This document shows positions 5,150 to 7,152 of a stretch of 7,152 nucleotides of DNA, piece by piece. The position numbers were made by a program, and so were the translations under genes. The DNA is taken from NCBI GenBank assembly GCA_947499275.1, contig CANMNM010000068.1:1-7152 (forward strand). The letters run 5' to 3'. Position 1 is the first letter of the stretch. The number at the start of each line of letters is the position of its first letter. This stretch comes from Actinomycetota bacterium (lineage in GTDB: Bacteria > Actinomycetota > Actinomycetes > S36-B12). The notes under the pieces are model-generated. The model saw only the letters and a list, made by a program, of their open reading frames with translations. It was not told the DNA's origin and did no database searches.

Positions 5150-6019
5150 ACTGCGGTACTTACGGATCGCCAACGGAGCAAAAATCGCAATCACGACCGT
5201 GCAGGAAATGATGGTGTAGGCAATTGGATGCTGTAACGACCAAAATCCTGGATCGGCACCCGGTGCATACCCCGTCGGGTTGCCAAAAAGCTCACGGGTC
5301 GCCAAGACCAGAGACGAAACTGGGTTGTACGCCGCAAATACCTTGAGAACACCGGGAAGAGAATCAATCGGAACAAATGCATTAGACAAAAAGGTCAGTG
5401 GGAAGATCCAAATCAAACCAGCGGTGTTCGCGGTTTCGGTATTGGGCACGGACAGTCCAACAAATGCACCAACCCAGGTGACCGTGTAAGCAAAAAGCAG
5501 GAGCAACAGGTACGCATAAATTGCGTTGAGGATTCCGTCGCTGATTCGCCATCCCACGATATAGCCGGTGATGCTCAAAACCGTGAGCACCAAAATTTGC
5601 CTCAATGCATTAGCAAGTGTGTTGCCAATCAACGCCGCAGACTGCGACATCGGTAATGCCTTGTAACGGTCGATAATTCCTTTTTGCATGGCTTCGGCTA
5701 AGCCAACAGTGCTAGCGGCCGCCGCAAAAGCAACTGTTTGACCGAAAATACCGGGCATTAAGTATTGGCGGTACAGACTCGAATCAGCTGCACTTCCTGG
5801 ATCGGCTCCCGGGATGGGAATTGCCCCACCGAAGACATATGCAAAAAGCAAAACGAAAATAACGGGTTGAATAAGCTGGAAAAACAGCGCTTCCGGGATT
5901 CGAAATGACGCCAAAATTGTGCTGCGGGCAATAACGATCGAGTCGTGAACAGTCCATCCGAGCAACGGACGCGACATTGCGATGGGTACTGACGTGCTCA
6001 AAGTTTTCACCTGACTCAT
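5135..6019 (-). CDS. ABC-2 type transporter permease, DrrB-like
   Basis: A 294-residue membrane subunit of an ABC exporter. About six hydrophobic segments are visible: roughly 45-65, 90-112, 134-157, 165-190, 198-219 and 264-286. Family landmarks are an amphipathic N-terminal segment before helix 1 (FRIPEALFFQLIQPVIFVLLF), the cytoplasmic loop MQKGIIDRYKALPMSQSA (111-128) expected to contact the ATPase, FLSNAFVPID (210-219), and NPVSSLVLATRELFGNP (232-248) as in the daunorubicin-resistance DrrB group. The ATG at 6019 overlaps the ATPase stop as ATGA, so the subunits are translationally coupled and likely made in equal amounts. The substrate cannot be read from sequence; lipophilic drugs, lipids and other hydrophobic compounds are all known for the family. 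No biosynthetic cluster is visible. Confidence 0.93.
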   Translation of the reverse strand: MSQVKTLSTSVPIAMSRPLLGWTVHDSIVIARSTILASFRIPEALFFQLIQPVIFVLLFAYVFGGAIPIPGADPGSAADSSLYRQYLMPGIFGQTVAFAAAASTVGLAEAMQKGIIDRYKALPMSQSAALIGNTLANALRQILVLTVLSITGYIVGWRISDGILNAIYAYLLLLLFAYTVTWVGAFVGLSVPNTETANTAGLIWIFPLTFLSNAFVPIDSLPGVLKVFAAYNPVSSLVLATRELFGNPTGYAPGADPGFWSLQHPIAYTIISCTVVIAIFAPLAIRKYRSVSRR

Positions 6020-7011
6020 GATTGCTTGCGTCCCTTCTTTGAGCGGCCTGCTGGTTTATCCATGGTTTCGTCTTCAGCGCTGTGTCCTGTTAGTGAAAGG
6101 AAGACGTCATCGAGAGTTGGCCTTCGCAACGCCAGGTCAGCGATAGCGATGTTTTGTGAATCAAGTAACCGAACGACGTCAACGAGTACCGTAGAACCAC
6201 CTGAAACAGGACCCGAAACAAGGCTCTCGGTGATCAGTGATTCACCCCCAAATACGGGGCCTAGGACTAGTTGAGCGTCTCGGACGCGATCGATGTCAGC
6301 GACTCTGACTTCAATTCTGTCACCACCAATTTGGTCCTTTAGCGCTTCAGCACTTCCGTGAGCAATTACGCGACCGTGATCAATCACGACTATGTCATCA
6401 GCGAGTTTGTCAGCCTCATCAAGGTACTGGGTTGTCAACAACACAGTGGTTCCCTCGGCAACGAGACTTTCAATCACACCCCACAGTCCCAGGCGCGAGC
6501 GTGGATCAAGACCGGTTGTTGGCTCATCGAGAAACAAAATACTGGGTTTTGCAATCAGACTTGACGCGAGATCCAGGCGCCTTCGCATTCCACCCGAATA
6601 CGTCTTTGCGGGTCGATCAGCCGCCTCACTGAGGTCAAACCACTCCAGGAGTTCCTCAGAGCGATCCTTAACGTAGGTCGGGGCAAGGTGGTAGAGATCG
6701 CCGAACATCCGCAGATTCTCACGGCCGGTTAAAAACTCATCAACTGCCGCATACTGACCGGTGAGACCAATGCTGTGGCGGACTTGGTCGGATTGTTTTT
6801 CGACATTGAAGCCATTGACATAAGCCACGCCTTTGGTTGGCTTGAGTAATGTTGCAAGAATGCGAACAGTCGTGGTCTTCCCTGAGCCATTAGGGCCGAG
6901 AAGGCCAACTACTTTGCCCCGGGGTACAACAAGATCTAGCCCGTCAAGGGCTTTAACGTCGCCAAATTCCTTAACCAGACCTTCAGCATGAACTGCATCT
7001 TCTTTAGCCAT
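6016..7011 (-). CDS. ABC transporter ATP-binding protein, DrrA-like
   Basis: A 331-residue ATPase that powers the adjacent permease. Walker A is GPNGSGKT (39-46), the Q-loop glutamine is Gln86 (TGQYAAVDE), the signature is YSGGMRRRLDLA (138-149), and Walker B is ILFLDEP (158-164) with catalytic Glu163, followed by the D-loop GLDP (167-170). The H-loop position reads TTQYLDEA, with Gln195 where most ABC ATPases have His. I recall Gln as common in the DrrA group, so this supports the subfamily call rather than loss of function. The C-terminal extension ends with RRPTLDDVFLSLTGH (296-310), the DrrA-type motif, then a basic Lys/Arg-rich tail. The ATG at 7011 has no Shine-Dalgarno sequence and lies 16 nt after the stop of an upstream gene on the same strand. 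Confidence 0.95.
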   Translation of the reverse strand: MAKEDAVHAEGLVKEFGDVKALDGLDLVVPRGKVVGLLGPNGSGKTTTVRILATLLKPTKGVAYVNGFNVEKQSDQVRHSIGLTGQYAAVDEFLTGRENLRMFGDLYHLAPTYVKDRSEELLEWFDLSEAADRPAKTYSGGMRRRLDLASSLIAKPSILFLDEPTTGLDPRSRLGLWGVIESLVAEGTTVLLTTQYLDEADKLADDIVVIDHGRVIAHGSAEALKDQIGGDRIEVRVADIDRVRDAQLVLGPVFGGESLITESLVSGPVSGGSTVLVDVVRLLDSQNIAIADLALRRPTLDDVFLSLTGHSAEDETMDKPAGRSKKGRKQS

Positions 7012-7018
7012 GGGACGA

Positions 7019-7047
7019 ACTTTAACCCTAGAGTTCCGTGACGTTAA
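7019..7047 (-). promoter_or_regulatory. Putative promoter of the DrrA/DrrB-like operon
   Basis: On the minus strand, TTAACG (7042-7047; 4 of 6 matches to TTGACA) is followed after 17 nt by TAAAGT (7019-7024), a TANNNT -10 ending 7 nt before the ATG. A second TANNNT hexamer, TAGGGT (7025-7030), abuts it, and its first three bases are the stop codon of the upstream gene. The start lacks a Shine-Dalgarno sequence, consistent with a leaderless or near-leaderless transcript. Read-through from the upstream gene is the alternative. Confidence 0.4.
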
Positions 7048-7152
7048 ATCCTTGCTTTACCAGATTGGCAAGGAGTTGACTGAGATCAAAGGAGTTGGCT
7101 GGGATTAGTGGGATAGCTCTCGTCGACTTCCGGGCAATTGGGTGTGATTTCC
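7028..7152 (-). CDS. C-terminal end of an unidentified protein upstream of the ABC operon (partial)
   Basis: On the minus strand one frame stays open from the right edge to a TAG at 7028-7030, giving 41 residues whose composition looks like real protein: a basic start (HPIARKSTRA), IPLIPANS, then a probable amphipathic helix FDLSQLLANLVKQGF ending NVTEL. The other two minus-strand frames contain stops. The stop is 16 nt before the ATPase start, so this gene is probably the preceding member of the same operon. I do not recognise the family; too little is visible. Regulators are often placed before DrrAB-type exporters, but nothing here shows that. Confidence 0.5.
   Translation of the reverse strand, partial: KSHPIARKSTRAIPLIPANSFDLSQLLANLVKQGFNVTEL
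7070..7107. repeat. Imperfect 19-bp tandem direct repeat
   Basis: Units 7070-7088 and 7089-7107 match at 16 of 19 positions, sharing AAGGAGTTG.CTG.GAT.A. All three differences are transitions (A/G, A/G, C/T at positions 10, 14 and 18). It lies inside the probable 3' end of the upstream minus-strand gene; because 19 is not a multiple of three, the two units are read in different frames there. No third unit is present on either side. Confidence 0.65.

Noticed and set aside
7010..7108. Short + strand open frame of 32 codons starting in the CATG shared with the ATPase start
   Set aside because: It has no ribosome site and lies antisense to a longer open minus-strand frame that fits the operon better.
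1..7152. Defence system, mobile element, CRISPR array, tRNA or riboswitch
   Set aside because: I read both strands and found no integrase or transposase, terminal inverted repeats, regular spacer arrays or cloverleaf-like segments; nearly all bases are accounted for by conserved housekeeping genes.

Overview
The window reads as chromosomal housekeeping DNA from a mycothiol-producing actinobacterium. The markers are a mycothiol conjugate amidase (mca), the actinobacterial DUF4307 and DUF3817 families, a SURF1 protein, and a DrrA/DrrB-type ABC exporter. Base composition looks close to 50% GC by eye, which is low for the phylum. Intergenic gaps are very short, and several starts lack a Shine-Dalgarno sequence. 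Together this fits a small-genome freshwater or marine member of Microbacteriaceae (the Luna/Rhodoluna/Aquiluna type), but that placement is inference. I see no tRNA, rRNA, CRISPR array, insertion sequence or phage gene.

Layout: (1) 1-180 holds the 3' end of a + strand gene ending in one membrane anchor. (2) 260-934 is ung (uracil-DNA glycosylase) on the + strand. Its 3' end overlaps the tail of a convergent gene. (3) 4047 down to 912 is a tight five-gene minus-strand run: mca, a small one-helix membrane protein, surf1, a PfkB-family sugar kinase and a DUF3817 membrane protein. Gaps are 31 nt or less, or genes overlap. (4) 4095-5116 holds DUF4307 and greA on the + strand, divergent from mca. 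From memory, the block greA / DUF4307 / divergent mca / small membrane protein matches the M. tuberculosis order Rv1080c-Rv1083. (5) 7011 down to 5135 is a two-gene ABC export operon (ATPase then permease, coupled by an ATGA overlap). It is convergent with greA and preceded by the C-terminal end of another minus-strand gene that reaches the right edge.

How the genes work together: Mca detoxifies mycothiol S-conjugates; SURF1 supports assembly of the aa3-type terminal oxidase; the kinase phosphorylates a sugar, probably fructose; Ung removes uracil from DNA; GreA rescues backtracked RNA polymerase; the ABC pair probably exports a lipophilic compound. I did not find a clearly new multi-gene system. 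The items most worth a second look are the likely leaderless starts (ung, DUF4307, greA, drrA-like), the overlapping gene ends, two short tandem duplications (5114-5145 and 7070-7107), and the uncharacterised small membrane proteins tied to mca.
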